From: Streptomyces camponoticapitis
GTDB taxonomy: Bacteria > Actinomycetota > Actinomycetes > Streptomycetales > Streptomycetaceae
Length of the DNA stretch: 64,000 bases
Assembly: GCF_014646115.1 (NCBI RefSeq)
Contig: NZ_BMMV01000009.1
Span: 124,001 to 188,000 of the forward strand
Reading direction: 5' to 3'
Shown here: in pieces, positions 42,705 to 52,153 of the stretch
Numbering within the stretch: the first letter of the stretch is position 1
How the letters are laid out: every line of letters begins with the position of its first letter
Position numbers and translations under genes: made by a program
Notes under the pieces: generated by a model
Told to the model about the DNA's origin: nothing
What the model saw: only the letters and a program-made list of their open reading frames with translations
Databases searched by the model: none

Positions 42705-43601
42705 GTGGCAACGACGCACACCGGGCGGGCGGAGTCGGCGGGGAGGGAAGCGGACGACGTACCGAGGACCGCCCCGGACACCGGTTCCACGCCGCCCCCC
42801 GCGCCCACCGTCCTGTCGCTCCGCGGCGCCACCGCCACGCTGGGCTCGCGCCCCGTCCTGCGCGGTATCGACCTCTCCCTGCGGCGCGGCGAGGTGGTCG
42901 CGCTGCTCGGCGCGAACGGTTCGGGCAAGTCCACCGCAGTACGCTCCGTGATCGGCCAAGTCCCGCTCACCGGCGGCGAGGTGACCCTCTTCGGCACCCC
43001 GCTGCGGCGCTTCCGCGACTGGTCGCGCGTCGGCTACGTACCGCAGCGCACCACGGCCGCGAGCGGCGTACCGGCCACCGTCCGCGAGGTCGTGGCCTCC
43101 GGGCGGCTCTCCCGCACCGGCCTGCTGCGGTGGCCCACCAGGGCCGACCGGGCGGCCGTCCAGCGCGTCATCGAGCTGGTCGGTCTGGCGGACCGGGCGA
43201 AGGACGCGGTCGGCGCGCTCTCCGGCGGCCAGCACCAGCGGGTGCTCATCGCGCGCGCCCTCGCCGCCGAACCCGAACTGCTGATCATGGACGAGCCGAT
43301 GGCGGGCGTCGACCTGGCCAGCCAGGAGATCCTGGCGGCCACGCTGCGTGAGCAGGTGACGGCCGGGACGACCGTCCTGCTCGTCCTGCACGAACTGGGT
43401 CCGCTGGAGCCGCTGATCGACCGCGCGGTGGTGCTGCGCGAGGGCCGCGTGATGCACGACGGGCCGCCTCCGAAGGCGGTGGGACAGCACGCGCCGGCCG
43501 GCGACGAACCCGGTCATCCGGCCAGTCAAGGACATCTGGCCAATCAAGGCTGCCATCCGCACGCGGCCGGTGAGCCGCTCCGTACGGGACTGCTGACCTG
43601 A
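42705..43601 (+). CDS. znuC: Zinc ABC importer ATPase
   Basis: A 298-residue ATP-binding subunit. A disordered N-terminus of about 35 residues precedes Walker A GANGSGKST, the Q-loop VGYVPQRTT, the signature ALSGGQHQRVLIARAL and Walker B LLIMDEPMAGVD. A His-containing tail (GHPASQGHLANQGCHPH) may bind zinc. I chose GTG 42705 with GGAGG 8 nt upstream; a GTG at 42669 overlaps the znuA stop but lacks a site of equal quality. Confidence 0.92.
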   Translation: MATTHTGRAESAGREADDVPRTAPDTGSTPPPAPTVLSLRGATATLGSRPVLRGIDLSLRRGEVVALLGANGSGKSTAVRSVIGQVPLTGGEVTLFGTPLRRFRDWSRVGYVPQRTTAASGVPATVREVVASGRLSRTGLLRWPTRADRAAVQRVIELVGLADRAKDAVGALSGGQHQRVLIARALAAEPELLIMDEPMAGVDLASQEILAATLREQVTAGTTVLLVLHELGPLEPLIDRAVVLREGRVMHDGPPPKAVGQHAPAGDEPGHPASQGHLANQGCHPHAAGEPLRTGLLT

Positions 43602-43603
43602 TC

Positions 43604-44566
43604 ATGGAAATCCTCGAGACCGCGCTCATGCAGCGGGCCCTGATCGCGGCCGTGCTGGTCGGCGTCATCGCGCCCGCCGTCGGCATCTATCTCGTCCAGC
43701 GGCGCCAGGCCCTGATGGGCGACGGCATCGGCCATGTCGCCATGACCGGTGTCGGTCTGGGCTTCCTGCTCTCCACCAGCCCGGTGTGGATGGCGACGGC
43801 CGTGGCCATCGTCGGGTCCATCGCGATGGAGCTGATCAGGGCGTACGGCCGCACGCGCGGCGACATCGCGCTGGCCATGCTCTTCTACGGCGGTATGGCG
43901 GGCGGTGTCCTGCTGATCAATCTCTCGCCGACCGGGTCGAACGCCAACCTCAGCTCGTACCTCTTCGGCTCGCTCTCCACCGTGTCCGAGGCCGATCTGG
44001 ACGCGATCTGGGTCCTGGCGGCGCTGGTGGTGCTGGTCACGGTGGGGCTGCGCAGGCAGCTGTTCGCCGTCAGCCAGGACGAGGAGTTCGCGCGGGTCAC
44101 CGGGCTGCCGGTGCGCGCCCTGAACCTGCTCGTCGCCGTCACGGCGGCGGTGACGGTCACCGTCGCGATGCGGGTCGTGGGCCTGCTGCTGGTCAGCGCG
44201 CTGATGGTGGTGCCGGTCGCCGCCGCGCAGCAGATCACCCGGTCCTTCGCCGTCACCTTCGTGACAGCGGTCGTGATCGGTACGGCGGTGACGCTGGCCG
44301 GCACGGTCACCTCGTACTACCAGGACGTGCCGCCCGGCGCGACGATCGTCCTGCTGGCCATCGGCGTCTTCCTCGTCCTGACCGTGCTCGCGACGCCACT
44401 GGCTAGACGGCGGGCACGGGCCTCGCGGTCGGCGGAGGGCGGAGACCCGGTGGCGGAGGGACCGGTCGAAGGACCGGTGGGATCTCCGGGGCCGGAGAGT
44501 CCGCCGGTTCCCGCCATGCGCGGCCCCTCGGACGAGGCCACGGCCCGACGCGAACTGGCAGAATGA
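43604..44566 (+). CDS. znuB: Zinc ABC importer permease
   Basis: A 320-residue permease of the ABC-3 family with 8-9 helices. GIYLVQRRQALMGDGIGHVAMTGV (residues 28-50) is the conserved cytoplasmic loop, and the helices end near residue 265. The remaining 50 residues are a polar Pro/Gly/Glu tail. The ATG comes two bases after the znuC stop. Confidence 0.92.
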   Translation: MEILETALMQRALIAAVLVGVIAPAVGIYLVQRRQALMGDGIGHVAMTGVGLGFLLSTSPVWMATAVAIVGSIAMELIRAYGRTRGDIALAMLFYGGMAGGVLLINLSPTGSNANLSSYLFGSLSTVSEADLDAIWVLAALVVLVTVGLRRQLFAVSQDEEFARVTGLPVRALNLLVAVTAAVTVTVAMRVVGLLLVSALMVVPVAAAQQITRSFAVTFVTAVVIGTAVTLAGTVTSYYQDVPPGATIVLLAIGVFLVLTVLATPLARRRARASRSAEGGDPVAEGPVEGPVGSPGPESPPVPAMRGPSDEATARRELAE

Positions 44567-44606
44567 CCCGACAGAGCGATTCCGGGCAGATGTATTGGAG
44601 GCACCC

Positions 44607-45083
44607 GTGACGACTGCGCCTGGCGGTGGGGCGAGCACTGCCCCTGTACGCGGCCGATCGACCCGGCAGCGGGCCGCGGTGGCCGCCGCGCTGGACGAGG
44701 TGGACGAGTTCCGGAGCGCCCAGGAACTTCACGACATGCTGAAGCACCGCGGTGACTCGGTCGGTCTGACGACGGTCTACCGCACGCTCCAGTCGCTCGC
44801 CGACGCGGGCGATGTCGACGTGCTGCGCACGAACGACGGGGAGTCCGTCTACCGGCGCTGCTCGACCGGCGATCACCACCACCATCTGGTGTGCCGGGTG
44901 TGCGGCAAGGCCGTCGAGGTCGAGGGGCCGGCCGTCGAGCAGTGGGCCGAGACGATCGCGGCCGAGCACGGTTTCGTGGCCGTGGCCCACACGGTGGAGG
45001 TCTTCGGCACGTGCGCCGAGTGCGCCTCGGGGAACGGCCCGGGGGCGGCGGCCTCGTCCGGTCAGGACATGTCGGGCCGGTGA
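44607..45083 (+). CDS. zur: Zinc uptake regulator of the Fur family
   Basis: A 158-residue Fur-type repressor. The winged helix is in residues 15-75 (TRQRAAVAAALDEVDEFRSA, VGLTTVYRTLQSLADAGDVD). The dimerisation domain has the His cluster DHHHHLVCRVCGK (metal site plus the first CxxC), and the second CxxC is in GTCAECASG, which together hold the structural zinc. With zinc bound it represses znuACB through the box at 41654. GTG 44607 has GGAGG 5 nt upstream. The position directly after znuB suggests co-transcription and hence autoregulation. Confidence 0.94.
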   Translation: MTTAPGGGASTAPVRGRSTRQRAAVAAALDEVDEFRSAQELHDMLKHRGDSVGLTTVYRTLQSLADAGDVDVLRTNDGESVYRRCSTGDHHHHLVCRVCGKAVEVEGPAVEQWAETIAAEHGFVAVAHTVEVFGTCAECASGNGPGAAASSGQDMSGR

Positions 45084-45137
45084 CCGGTGCGGGCCGGCCT
45101 CCCGGCCGACCCGCCCCGCAGGGCCTGTCCCAGCCCT

Positions 45138-46004
45138 CTACGCGCCTTCGTTCCCGCCCTCGCCCGGGTGGTTCTTCTCGCCCAACTCGCCCGACTTGTC
45201 CGATTCATTGGGCAGCGCGCCGCCGAAGCGGCGGTCCCGGTGGGCGAATTCCAGACAGGCCCGCCACAGATCCCGACGGTCGAAGTCCGGCCACAGCACG
45301 TCCTGGAAGACCATCTCGGCGTAACTGCTCTGCCAGATCAGATAGTTGGACGTACGCTGCTCACCGCTCGGCCGCAGGAAGAGATCCACGTCCGGCATGT
45401 CCGGGTAGTACAGATATTTCGCGAAAGTCTTCTCGTTGACCTTGGACGGGTCGAGCTTGCCCGCCGCCACGTCCGCCGCGAGCGCCCGCGCCGCGTCCGC
45501 GATCTCCGCGCGGCCGCCGTAGTTGACACAGAAGTAGAGCGTCATGGCGTCGTTGTCCACGGTCTGCTCCTGCGCGACCTGGAGCTCCTGGACGACCGAC
45601 TTCCACATCTTGGGCATCCGGCCGACCCAGCGGATCCGGATGCCGAGCTCGTCCATCTCGTCGCGGCGGCGCCGGATGACATCGCGGTTGAAGTTCATGA
45701 GGAAGCGCACCTCGTCGGGCGTGCGCTTCCAGTTCTCGGTGGAGAAGGCGTACAGGGAGAGGTTCTTGACTCCCATTTCCAGACAGCCCTTGAGGACGTC
45801 CAGCACGACGCCCTCGCCGACCTTGTGGCCCTCGGTGCGCGGCAGACCGCGCTCCTTCGCCCATCGCCCGTTGCCGTCCATCACGCACGCGACGTGCTTG
45901 GGGACCAGCTCGCCGGGGATCTTCGGCGGGACCGCACCGGAGGGGTGCGGCTCGGGGACCTTGTACTCGCGGCGGGGCCGGCCCAGGATTCCGCGTCGTG
46001 CCAT
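45138..46004 (-). CDS. uppS: Isoprenyl transferase (undecaprenyl diphosphate synthase type)
   Basis: A 288-residue cis-prenyltransferase that makes the polyprenyl carrier for cell-wall synthesis. VACVMDGNGRWAKERGLPR (residues 38-56) holds the catalytic Asp. LSLYAFSTENWKR, the FCVNYGGRAEI segment and DLFLRPSGEQRTSNYLIWQSSYAEM-type signature (split here as DLFLRPSGEQRTSNY and IWQSSYAEM) are all intact. The length is normal. It lies 13 nt downstream of recO and converges with zur. Confidence 0.95.
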   Translation of the reverse strand: MARRGILGRPRREYKVPEPHPSGAVPPKIPGELVPKHVACVMDGNGRWAKERGLPRTEGHKVGEGVVLDVLKGCLEMGVKNLSLYAFSTENWKRTPDEVRFLMNFNRDVIRRRRDEMDELGIRIRWVGRMPKMWKSVVQELQVAQEQTVDNDAMTLYFCVNYGGRAEIADAARALAADVAAGKLDPSKVNEKTFAKYLYYPDMPDVDLFLRPSGEQRTSNYLIWQSSYAEMVFQDVLWPDFDRRDLWRACLEFAHRDRRFGGALPNESDKSGELGEKNHPGEGGNEGA

Positions 46005-46017
46005 GCGCTCGTGTCTC

Positions 46018-46767
46018 CTAATTCTTCTCTACATATCTGAGTGAGCGCAGACCGCGCTCCAGATGCCAGTGCAGATACGCGGTCACCAGCCCGCTGCCCT
46101 CCCGGACATGACGAGCCTCGCACGCGTCCGCCGTCCCCCAGTCGCCAGTCAGCAGCGCGCTGAGCAGACCGACCGCCTCCGGCGAGGGTACGACGCTGCC
46201 GGGCACCCGGCACTCGGCGCATATGACGCCGCCGGCCGCGACCGAGAAGAACCGGTTCGGCCCGTCGAGACCGCACTTCGCGCAGTCGTCGAAGCTCGGC
46301 GCGTAACCGTTCACCGCGAGGGAGCGCAGCAGGAAGGCGTCGAGGATCAGATGCGGGGCGTGCTCGCCGCGCGAGAGGGTGCGCAGCCCGCCGACGAGGA
46401 GCAGATACTGCTGGACCGCCGGTTCGCCCTCGTGGTCGGTGAACCGCTCGGCGGTCTCCAGCATGGCCGTACCGGCCGTGTAGCGGGGGTAGTCGGTAAC
46501 GATGGCGCCGCCGTACGGGGCGATGGTCTCGCTCTGCGTACAGAGCGGCAGGCCGCGTCCGACGAGTTCGCTGCCGCGTGCGAAGAACTGGACGTCGACA
46601 TGGGAGAACGGTTCGAGCCTGGCGCCGAACTTGGACTTCGTACGGCGGACTCCGCGTGCGACGGCCCGGACGCGGCCGTGGCCCCGGGTGAGGAACGTGA
46701 TGATGCGGTCCGCCTCACCCAGCTTCTGGGTGCGCAGCACGATGCCGTCGTCGCGGAACAGGCTCAT
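46018..46767 (-). CDS. recO: DNA repair protein RecO
   Basis: A 249-residue RecFOR pathway mediator that anneals ssDNA and loads RecA. The N-terminal OB fold is SLFRDDGIVLRTQKLGEADR, with VRAVARGVRRTKSKFGARLEP. The C-terminal zinc finger has CAKCG near residue 178 and CAEC near 200. ATG 46767 (MSLFRD) fits other RecO starts; an upstream GTG adds six residues. It is probably transcribed with uppS. Confidence 0.94.
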   Translation of the reverse strand: MSLFRDDGIVLRTQKLGEADRIITFLTRGHGRVRAVARGVRRTKSKFGARLEPFSHVDVQFFARGSELVGRGLPLCTQSETIAPYGGAIVTDYPRYTAGTAMLETAERFTDHEGEPAVQQYLLLVGGLRTLSRGEHAPHLILDAFLLRSLAVNGYAPSFDDCAKCGLDGPNRFFSVAAGGVICAECRVPGSVVPSPEAVGLLSALLTGDWGTADACEARHVREGSGLVTAYLHWHLERGLRSLRYVEKN

Positions 46768-46845
46768 GGCGCCATTCTCCCGCACGGGGAGGTGGGCAGG
46801 TCTGCCGCCCCGGTCTTCCCCGGCGCGCCCCCTCTCCGGCGGACC

Positions 46846-47553
46846 TCAGCCGTCGGCGGCGTCGGCGGCGGACATCCGGTCGTCGCGTGGGGTCACCAGC
46901 CCCGACTCGTAGGCGATGATGACGAGTTGCGCCCGGTCCCGGGCCTGGAGCTTGCCCATGATGCGGCTCACATGCGTCTTGGCGGTCAGCGGGCTGAGGC
47001 CGAGCGACTCCGCGATCTCGGTGTTGGTGAGGCCGCGTGCGACGAGGGCGAGCACCTGCCGCTCCCGGACCGACAGGCACTCGGGGCCACCGGCCGTCAT
47101 CATCTGAGGGATCCCGCTGCGGGCACCGAGTACCCGGGCGATCAGGCGCGCGGTCGGGCCCGGGGACAGCAGGGAGTCGCCGGCGGCCACCGTCCTGATG
47201 GCGGTGAGGAGTTCGGCGGGCCTGGTGTCCTTCACGAGGAAGCCGGACGCGCCCGCGCGCAGCGCCTCCACGACGTGGTCGTCGGTGTCGTACGTGGTCA
47301 GGACCAGCACCTTGACGCCGGCGAGGTCGTCGTCGGCGGCGATCAGCCGGGTCGCCTCGATGCCGTCGGTGTCGGGCATCCGGATGTCCATGACGACGAG
47401 GTCGGCGCGCGCGGAACCGGCCAGTTCCACGGCTTCCCTGCCGGTGCCGGCCTGGCCCACGACCTCCATGTCCGGGGCGGACTCGACGAGCATCGCGAAG
47501 GCGGCCCGGACGAGACGCTGGTCGTCGGCGAGCAGTACACGGATCATGCTCAT
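46846..47553 (-). CDS. NarL/LuxR-type response regulator
   Basis: A 235-residue regulator. The receiver has Asp10, Asp11, phospho-acceptor Asp56 (VVMDIRMPDTDG), a Thr in VLTTYDT and Lys in FLVKDTRP. The LuxR output domain is LSVRERQVLALVARGLTNTE with SPLTAKTHVSRIMGKL near the end. The ATG overlaps the kinase stop codon (ATGA at 47550-47553), so the pair is translated together. Confidence 0.93.
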   Translation of the reverse strand: MSMIRVLLADDQRLVRAAFAMLVESAPDMEVVGQAGTGREAVELAGSARADLVVMDIRMPDTDGIEATRLIAADDDLAGVKVLVLTTYDTDDHVVEALRAGASGFLVKDTRPAELLTAIRTVAAGDSLLSPGPTARLIARVLGARSGIPQMMTAGGPECLSVRERQVLALVARGLTNTEIAESLGLSPLTAKTHVSRIMGKLQARDRAQLVIIAYESGLVTPRDDRMSAADAADG

Positions 47554-48881
47554 GCGAGCGACTCCCGTCGTCGGGTGAGACCGGTGGCCCGGCCGGCTTC
47601 CACCGACTTCGCCGGCCCTGCGGGCGCCCCGGCATCCGATGCCGGCTCGCCGCGCTCCCGCAGCGGCAGGACGGCGGACACCCGGAACCCGCCGTCGTAC
47701 GGCCCCGCGTCGAGCGTGCCCCCGACGCTGCGGGCCCGCTCACGCATGCCGACGATGCCGTAGCCGGGGTCGGCGGGCGCCGCCCTGCCTCCGGGTCTGC
47801 CCCCGTTGTCGGTCACGGTGACGTGCAGGGCGCCGTCCGACGTCTCGACCCGGACCCGCACCCGTGGGGCGGGGCCCGCGTGCCGTACGGCGTTGGTGAG
47901 CGATTCCTGCACGATCCGGTACGCCGCCGCCTCGGCCACCGGCGGCACCCGTACGCCCTCCATCCGCACCGTGAGCTCCGCCTCCGCGCCCGCCGTCCGC
48001 GCGGACTCCACGAGGCCGGACAGCGCCGCCAGGTCGGGCAGGGCCCCCGCCCAGGTACCCTCCTCGTCCTCGCCCGTGCCGGCGGCGCGCAGCACCTCCA
48101 GCGTGGTGCGCAGCTCCGAGCGCGCGTCGCGGCAGGTGTCCGAGATGCCGTCGAGCGCCTGGGAGATGGCTGCCCGGTCCAGCCGTTCGGGGTCGACGGA
48201 CAGGATGTGCGAGGCCACCGAGGTCTGGACGCCGATGAGCGTGATGCTGTGGGCCAGCAGATCGTGCAGGTCCCGCGCGATCCGCAGACGCTCCTCGGCG
48301 ACGCGCCGGGCGGCCTCCTCCTCCCGGGTCCGCTCCGCGCGTTCGGCGCGTTCCACGACCGCCGCGATGTACTTGCGGTAGACGCGTACGTCCATGCCGA
48401 CGACGATGACCGCGATGATCCAGCCGGACGTGCGGAGCATCTCGATGCCCCGGTCGGTGTTGATCACCAGCATCACCGTGAGCGTGATGCTGACGATGCC
48501 GACACCGAGCAGCGCGGCGCGCATCGGCGGGCCGGTGACCGCGAGGGTGTAGAGGGCGATCATCGTGGCCGGGGTGGTGGCCGCGTGCGAGTAGTCCAGC
48601 GCGTGGTAGACGGCGACGAGCGGCACCATGACCGTGAGCGCGGCGACGGGGTGGTGGCGCCGCCAGATCAGGGACGCGGTCACGGCGGCCAACAGCACCC
48701 AGCCGAGGGCGTCGGGGCGGCCGCCGTCGGTCACGACGAAGGCGAGCAGGACGCCCAGCGCGCCGGCGACCCCGGTGATCACCAGGTCCGTGCGGAGCTG
48801 GTTCGGTGCGTCGAGCGGATCGCGGTTGAGCACGGCGAAGACGCGTTCGGTGAGCGGTCCTCTGCTTGAGGTCTCTGGCAC
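47550..48881 (-). CDS. NarL-type sensor histidine kinase
   Basis: A 443-residue membrane kinase. About five to six helices occupy residues 32-165. HisKA_3 box RIARDLHDLLAHSITLIGVQ has His206. The ATPase domain is near 300-415 (VQESLTNAVRHAG, VTDNGG, GYGIVGMRERARSVGG). It lacks a large extracellular sensor domain, so it senses within the membrane or at its face. GTG 48881 has GAGAGGA 8 nt upstream. The MMPL gene lies upstream on the same strand, behind a strong terminator, so the two-component pair has its own promoter in a short gap. The MMPL transporter may still be its target. Confidence 0.92.
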   Translation of the reverse strand: MPETSSRGPLTERVFAVLNRDPLDAPNQLRTDLVITGVAGALGVLLAFVVTDGGRPDALGWVLLAAVTASLIWRRHHPVAALTVMVPLVAVYHALDYSHAATTPATMIALYTLAVTGPPMRAALLGVGIVSITLTVMLVINTDRGIEMLRTSGWIIAVIVVGMDVRVYRKYIAAVVERAERAERTREEEAARRVAEERLRIARDLHDLLAHSITLIGVQTSVASHILSVDPERLDRAAISQALDGISDTCRDARSELRTTLEVLRAAGTGEDEEGTWAGALPDLAALSGLVESARTAGAEAELTVRMEGVRVPPVAEAAAYRIVQESLTNAVRHAGPAPRVRVRVETSDGALHVTVTDNGGRPGGRAAPADPGYGIVGMRERARSVGGTLDAGPYDGGFRVSAVLPLRERGEPASDAGAPAGPAKSVEAGRATGLTRRRESLA

Positions 48882-48921
48882 GGGCCCATCCTCTCTCGTC
48901 GGGGGCGGGACGGGACATGGT

Positions 48922-48965
48922 CCGGTGCGGTACGGCTCCGGGGACGAGGAGCCGTACCGCACCGG
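48922..48965 (-). terminator. Terminator of the MMPL gene
   Basis: CCGGTGCGGTACGGCTCC and its exact inverse form an 18-bp stem with an 8-nt loop, 14 nt past the MMPL stop. Confidence 0.85.
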
Positions 48966-48979
48966 TCGCTTCGGGCGGC

Positions 48980-51103
48980 TCAGGCGCCGGTGGTGACCGA
49001 CTCCCGGTCGCGGTCGTCCCGTTCCTCGTCGGGGAACGGCGCCGCCGGCGGCTTGGAGAGCGCCCCCGGCCACCAGACCTTGCGGCCGAGCAGCACGCTC
49101 GCGCTCGTCACCAGATACGTACGCACCAGGAAGGTGTCCAGCAGGACGCCCACGGCGACGAGGATGCCCATCTCGGCGAGCATCACCAGGGGCAGGCTGG
49201 CCAGGACACCGAACGTCGCGGCGAGTACGACACCGGCCGAGGCGATCACGCCGCCCGTGGTACGCAGCGCGGTCAGCGCGGCGGCCTCGGGCTCCGCCCC
49301 CTTCAGGGCCTCTTCCCGCATCCGGTGCATCAGGAAGATGCCGTAGTCGACGCCGAGGGCGACGAGGAAGACGAACGAGAGCAGCGCGAGCCCGGGATCC
49401 ATCCCGCCGAAGCCCAGCAGCGGCTCGAAGACCAGCCCGCCGATGCCCATCGCCGCCCCCCAGACGACCACGACGGCGAACACCAGCATCAGGGGTGCGA
49501 CGAGGCTGCGCAGCAGGGCGACGAGGATCAGCAGGACGGCGATGATGACGAGCGGGATGACGTACATCCGGTCGCGCGCGTTGGTGTCGGCGAGATCGAT
49601 CTGCTGCGCGCTGGGACCGCCGACATATGTCTCGTCGTCGAGGGTCGACCGCAGCCGTTCGATGGTGGCGGTCTCCCCCGCCGACTCCGGCGCGTCCTTC
49701 GCGAAGACGGTGATCTCGGTCCAGCCGCCGCCGCTGCGGCCCCGTTCGGCGTCGGCGACGCCGGAGACCGAGCGGGCGGTTTCGAGCGCCGCGTCAGCGG
49801 TGCCGGTCGGCGCCATGATGCTGATGGGCTGGGCACTCTGCTCCGGGTAGGCAGCCGCCAGATGTGCCATGGCGACGACCGACTCGGGCCTGTCGATGAA
49901 GCTGTCCTCCTGCTTGAGCGTGCCAGGAAGGTTCAGCACGCCGAGGGCGAGGGCACCGAGCGCCACCACGCCGGTGGCGAGCACGGCGACCGGCCTGCGG
50001 GCGGCCGACGTGCCCATGGCGGCGAAGAAGGAGCGGCGCTGCTTGCCCTCGCTGCCGTGGACGGGGATCAGCGGCCAGAAGACACGGCGGCCGAGCAGCA
50101 CCAGGACGGCGGGGAGCAGCGTGAGCATCGCGACGAGCGCGCACACGACGCCGATGGCGGCGATCGGTCCCATGCCGCTGCTGCTGTTGAGGTCGGCGGC
50201 CAGGAGGCACAGGAGACCGGCCGCCACGGTGCCGGAGGAGGCGAGGACGGCGGGGCCGCAGCCGCGCAGCGCAATGCGCATGGCGTCGTACGGGTGGGGT
50301 ACGCGGCGCAGCTCCTCGCGGTAGCGGGCGACCAGCAGCAGCGCGTAGTCGGTACCCGCGCCGAACACGAGCACCGTCATGATGGCCGAGCTCTGGCTGC
50401 TCACGACGGTGTCGAAGCCCTGCACCAGGCCGTAGACAACCGCCATGGAGCTGACGGCAGCGGCGCCGACGACGAACAGCGGCACGATCCACAGGAACGG
50501 GCTGCGGTAGGTGAAGATCAGCAGGACGGCGACCACCAGCACGGTCGCGATCATCAGGGTGCCGTCGATGGACTCGAAGACGGCCTCCATGTCGGACTGG
50601 AGCGCGCCGGCTCCGCCGACCTCGATGTCGAGGCCGCTGCCGCCGCCCGTGCCGCTGTCGGCCGTGGTGACGGCCCGTACGTCCTCGACGAAGGCGATCT
50701 GCACGGCCTCCCTGTCGACGCCCGGCCGGTCGGGCACGGCGCTCGCGATCGGGTACATCAGGGTCGTACCGTCCTCGGACGGGATGCCCCTGGGCGGGGC
50801 GGTGAGCTTCTGCTCGGAGGCGATCCGGGCCAACTGCCCGTCGGCGACCGCCCGGTCGCCGGCGGTGAGTCCGCCGTCGCGGTGGTAGACGACGATCAGA
50901 TCGGTCGTCTCACCGCCGGGAAGTTCCTGCCGGACCTTCTCCACATGGGTGGAGTCGGCGCTCGCCGGGAGGTAGTCGACGGCCTCGTCACGCTGCACGT
51001 CGGTGAGTTTCCCGGCGAACATGGCGGCCACGGCGATCACGATCACCCACAGCCCGACCACCGCCCAGGGCAGCAGACGTCGGCGTTTGTTCTCGGGCCC
51101 CAT
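48980..51103 (-). CDS. MMPL-family RND transporter
   Basis: A 707-residue exporter of the mycobacterial MmpL type with two halves of about six helices. The first helix is residues 11-33. A periplasmic loop follows (residues 34-190, LPASADSTHVEKVRQELPG), then a helix bundle with FGAGTDYALLLVARYREEL near 300. The second half repeats it with FLVALGVDYGIFLMHRMREEA near 610. The Asp-Tyr pairs in both (TDYALL, VDYGIF) are the proton relay of the family. Such pumps move lipids, pigments or antibiotics to the outside. ATG 51103 has AAGGGGGG upstream. Confidence 0.92.
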   Translation of the reverse strand: MGPENKRRRLLPWAVVGLWVIVIAVAAMFAGKLTDVQRDEAVDYLPASADSTHVEKVRQELPGGETTDLIVVYHRDGGLTAGDRAVADGQLARIASEQKLTAPPRGIPSEDGTTLMYPIASAVPDRPGVDREAVQIAFVEDVRAVTTADSGTGGGSGLDIEVGGAGALQSDMEAVFESIDGTLMIATVLVVAVLLIFTYRSPFLWIVPLFVVGAAAVSSMAVVYGLVQGFDTVVSSQSSAIMTVLVFGAGTDYALLLVARYREELRRVPHPYDAMRIALRGCGPAVLASSGTVAAGLLCLLAADLNSSSGMGPIAAIGVVCALVAMLTLLPAVLVLLGRRVFWPLIPVHGSEGKQRRSFFAAMGTSAARRPVAVLATGVVALGALALGVLNLPGTLKQEDSFIDRPESVVAMAHLAAAYPEQSAQPISIMAPTGTADAALETARSVSGVADAERGRSGGGWTEITVFAKDAPESAGETATIERLRSTLDDETYVGGPSAQQIDLADTNARDRMYVIPLVIIAVLLILVALLRSLVAPLMLVFAVVVVWGAAMGIGGLVFEPLLGFGGMDPGLALLSFVFLVALGVDYGIFLMHRMREEALKGAEPEAAALTALRTTGGVIASAGVVLAATFGVLASLPLVMLAEMGILVAVGVLLDTFLVRTYLVTSASVLLGRKVWWPGALSKPPAAPFPDEERDDRDRESVTTGA

Positions 51104-51303
51104 CGCGGGCCCCCCCTTCTGCACAGCCGGTCAGAGTCTGGTTTCAGCCTCGGGCCCGCAAGAGGCGGATTCGTCGCGCGTGAGGGCGAGATGGGCGTTA
51201 CTGCCGTGGGTGACGGGGGCGCCCCGCTACTCCCGGGAGAGTACCGCCCGGGAGTAGGCGCAGGGGCTCAGGGCACGGCGTACGGGCTCGACGGGACGGC
51301 TCC

Positions 51304-51999
51304 TCAGGGGGAGGGCGTACGGGCCGATTCGAGCAGCCGGGCCGTGTCGTCGGCGCGCAGTTGCAGCGCCCCGCCGACGGTGGAGAGCACGTCGCGCTCC
51401 GACGCGCTGTAGGGCCCGTCCGCGAGGGCGATCCGGGCGGCCTGGAGCAGGATCGACTCCCGGCCGGCCGCGGCGAGGTGCGGGGCCAGCGGCTCCAGGG
51501 CCTCGTGCAGCTCGATGGCGAGCGCCGCCCCGCAGGGGCCCGGGTCGAGCAGGAAACGTCCGGTGTCGGCGGCCAGCGCGTCCACCAGGTCCGTGAGCTG
51601 CTCCTCGGTGCAGTCCTCGATCCCGGCGGCCCTGACCGTGCCGACGGCGGTCTCGCGGACCGTACGGGAGGACGTGCCGCCCGCGGCGAGGACGGCGAGT
51701 GCCACCGTGTGCACGGCGTCGCGGAGCATCGCGGAGAAGCGGACGGTGGTGGGGTGGTCGAGGATGTCGGTGCCGAAGTGCCCGTGGCAGGCGGCGCATT
51801 CGACGACCGGGCCGGCCGAGCCGCGCGGCACCAGCGGGACGCCGAGGACCGCGAAGCGGCGACGGCCGGTGCGTCGCCGGTAGTTGCGGTCACCCCCGCA
51901 GTCGGGGCAGAAGAACTCCCCGTCACCGATCGTGTTCCACGCGGTCGTGATGCCGCAGATGCGCAGTTTCCTGCCGTTCGGTCCCTGGCCTGGCAGCAC
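51304..51999 (-). CDS. TerB-like protein with N-terminal zinc ribbon
   Basis: A 231-residue protein. The first 75 residues have FFCPDCGGDRNY and ECAACHGHFG, a pair of CxxC knuckles for one zinc. The rest is a helical TerB-like domain (EEQLTDLVDALAADTG, ESILLQAARIALADGPYSAS, VLSTVGGALQL). TerB-type domains occur in tellurite resistance clusters and in many unrelated settings; with no other ter gene here, tellurite resistance should not be assumed. GTG 51999 has GGAGG 8 nt upstream. It is downstream of leuA but separated by a hairpin. Confidence 0.8.
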   Translation of the reverse strand: MLPGQGPNGRKLRICGITTAWNTIGDGEFFCPDCGGDRNYRRRTGRRRFAVLGVPLVPRGSAGPVVECAACHGHFGTDILDHPTTVRFSAMLRDAVHTVALAVLAAGGTSSRTVRETAVGTVRAAGIEDCTEEQLTDLVDALAADTGRFLLDPGPCGAALAIELHEALEPLAPHLAAAGRESILLQAARIALADGPYSASERDVLSTVGGALQLRADDTARLLESARTPSP

Positions 52000-52109
52000 G
52001 TCGCGCACCTCCGTAACGCTTCGGCAACTTTGCCGCATTGACGTGATGTTAACCACAGCAACGATGCGGCGTCATTACCTGGGCGTCAGGTCGCCACGAC
52101 ATGGCCGAA

Positions 52110-52137
52110 CCCCGCCCACCGCGATCGGTGGACGGGG
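52110..52137 (-). terminator. Terminator after leuA
   Basis: CCCCGCCCACCG and CGGTGGACGGGG form a 12-bp stem with one mismatch and a 4-nt loop, 17 nt past the leuA stop. Confidence 0.65.
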
Positions 52138-52153
52138 CCCGTAAATCCTCAGG

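Noticed and set aside
51304..51999. Tellurite resistance locus
   Set aside because: Only a TerB-like domain is present. No terC, terD or terZ homologue lies nearby, and TerB folds occur in many other settings.
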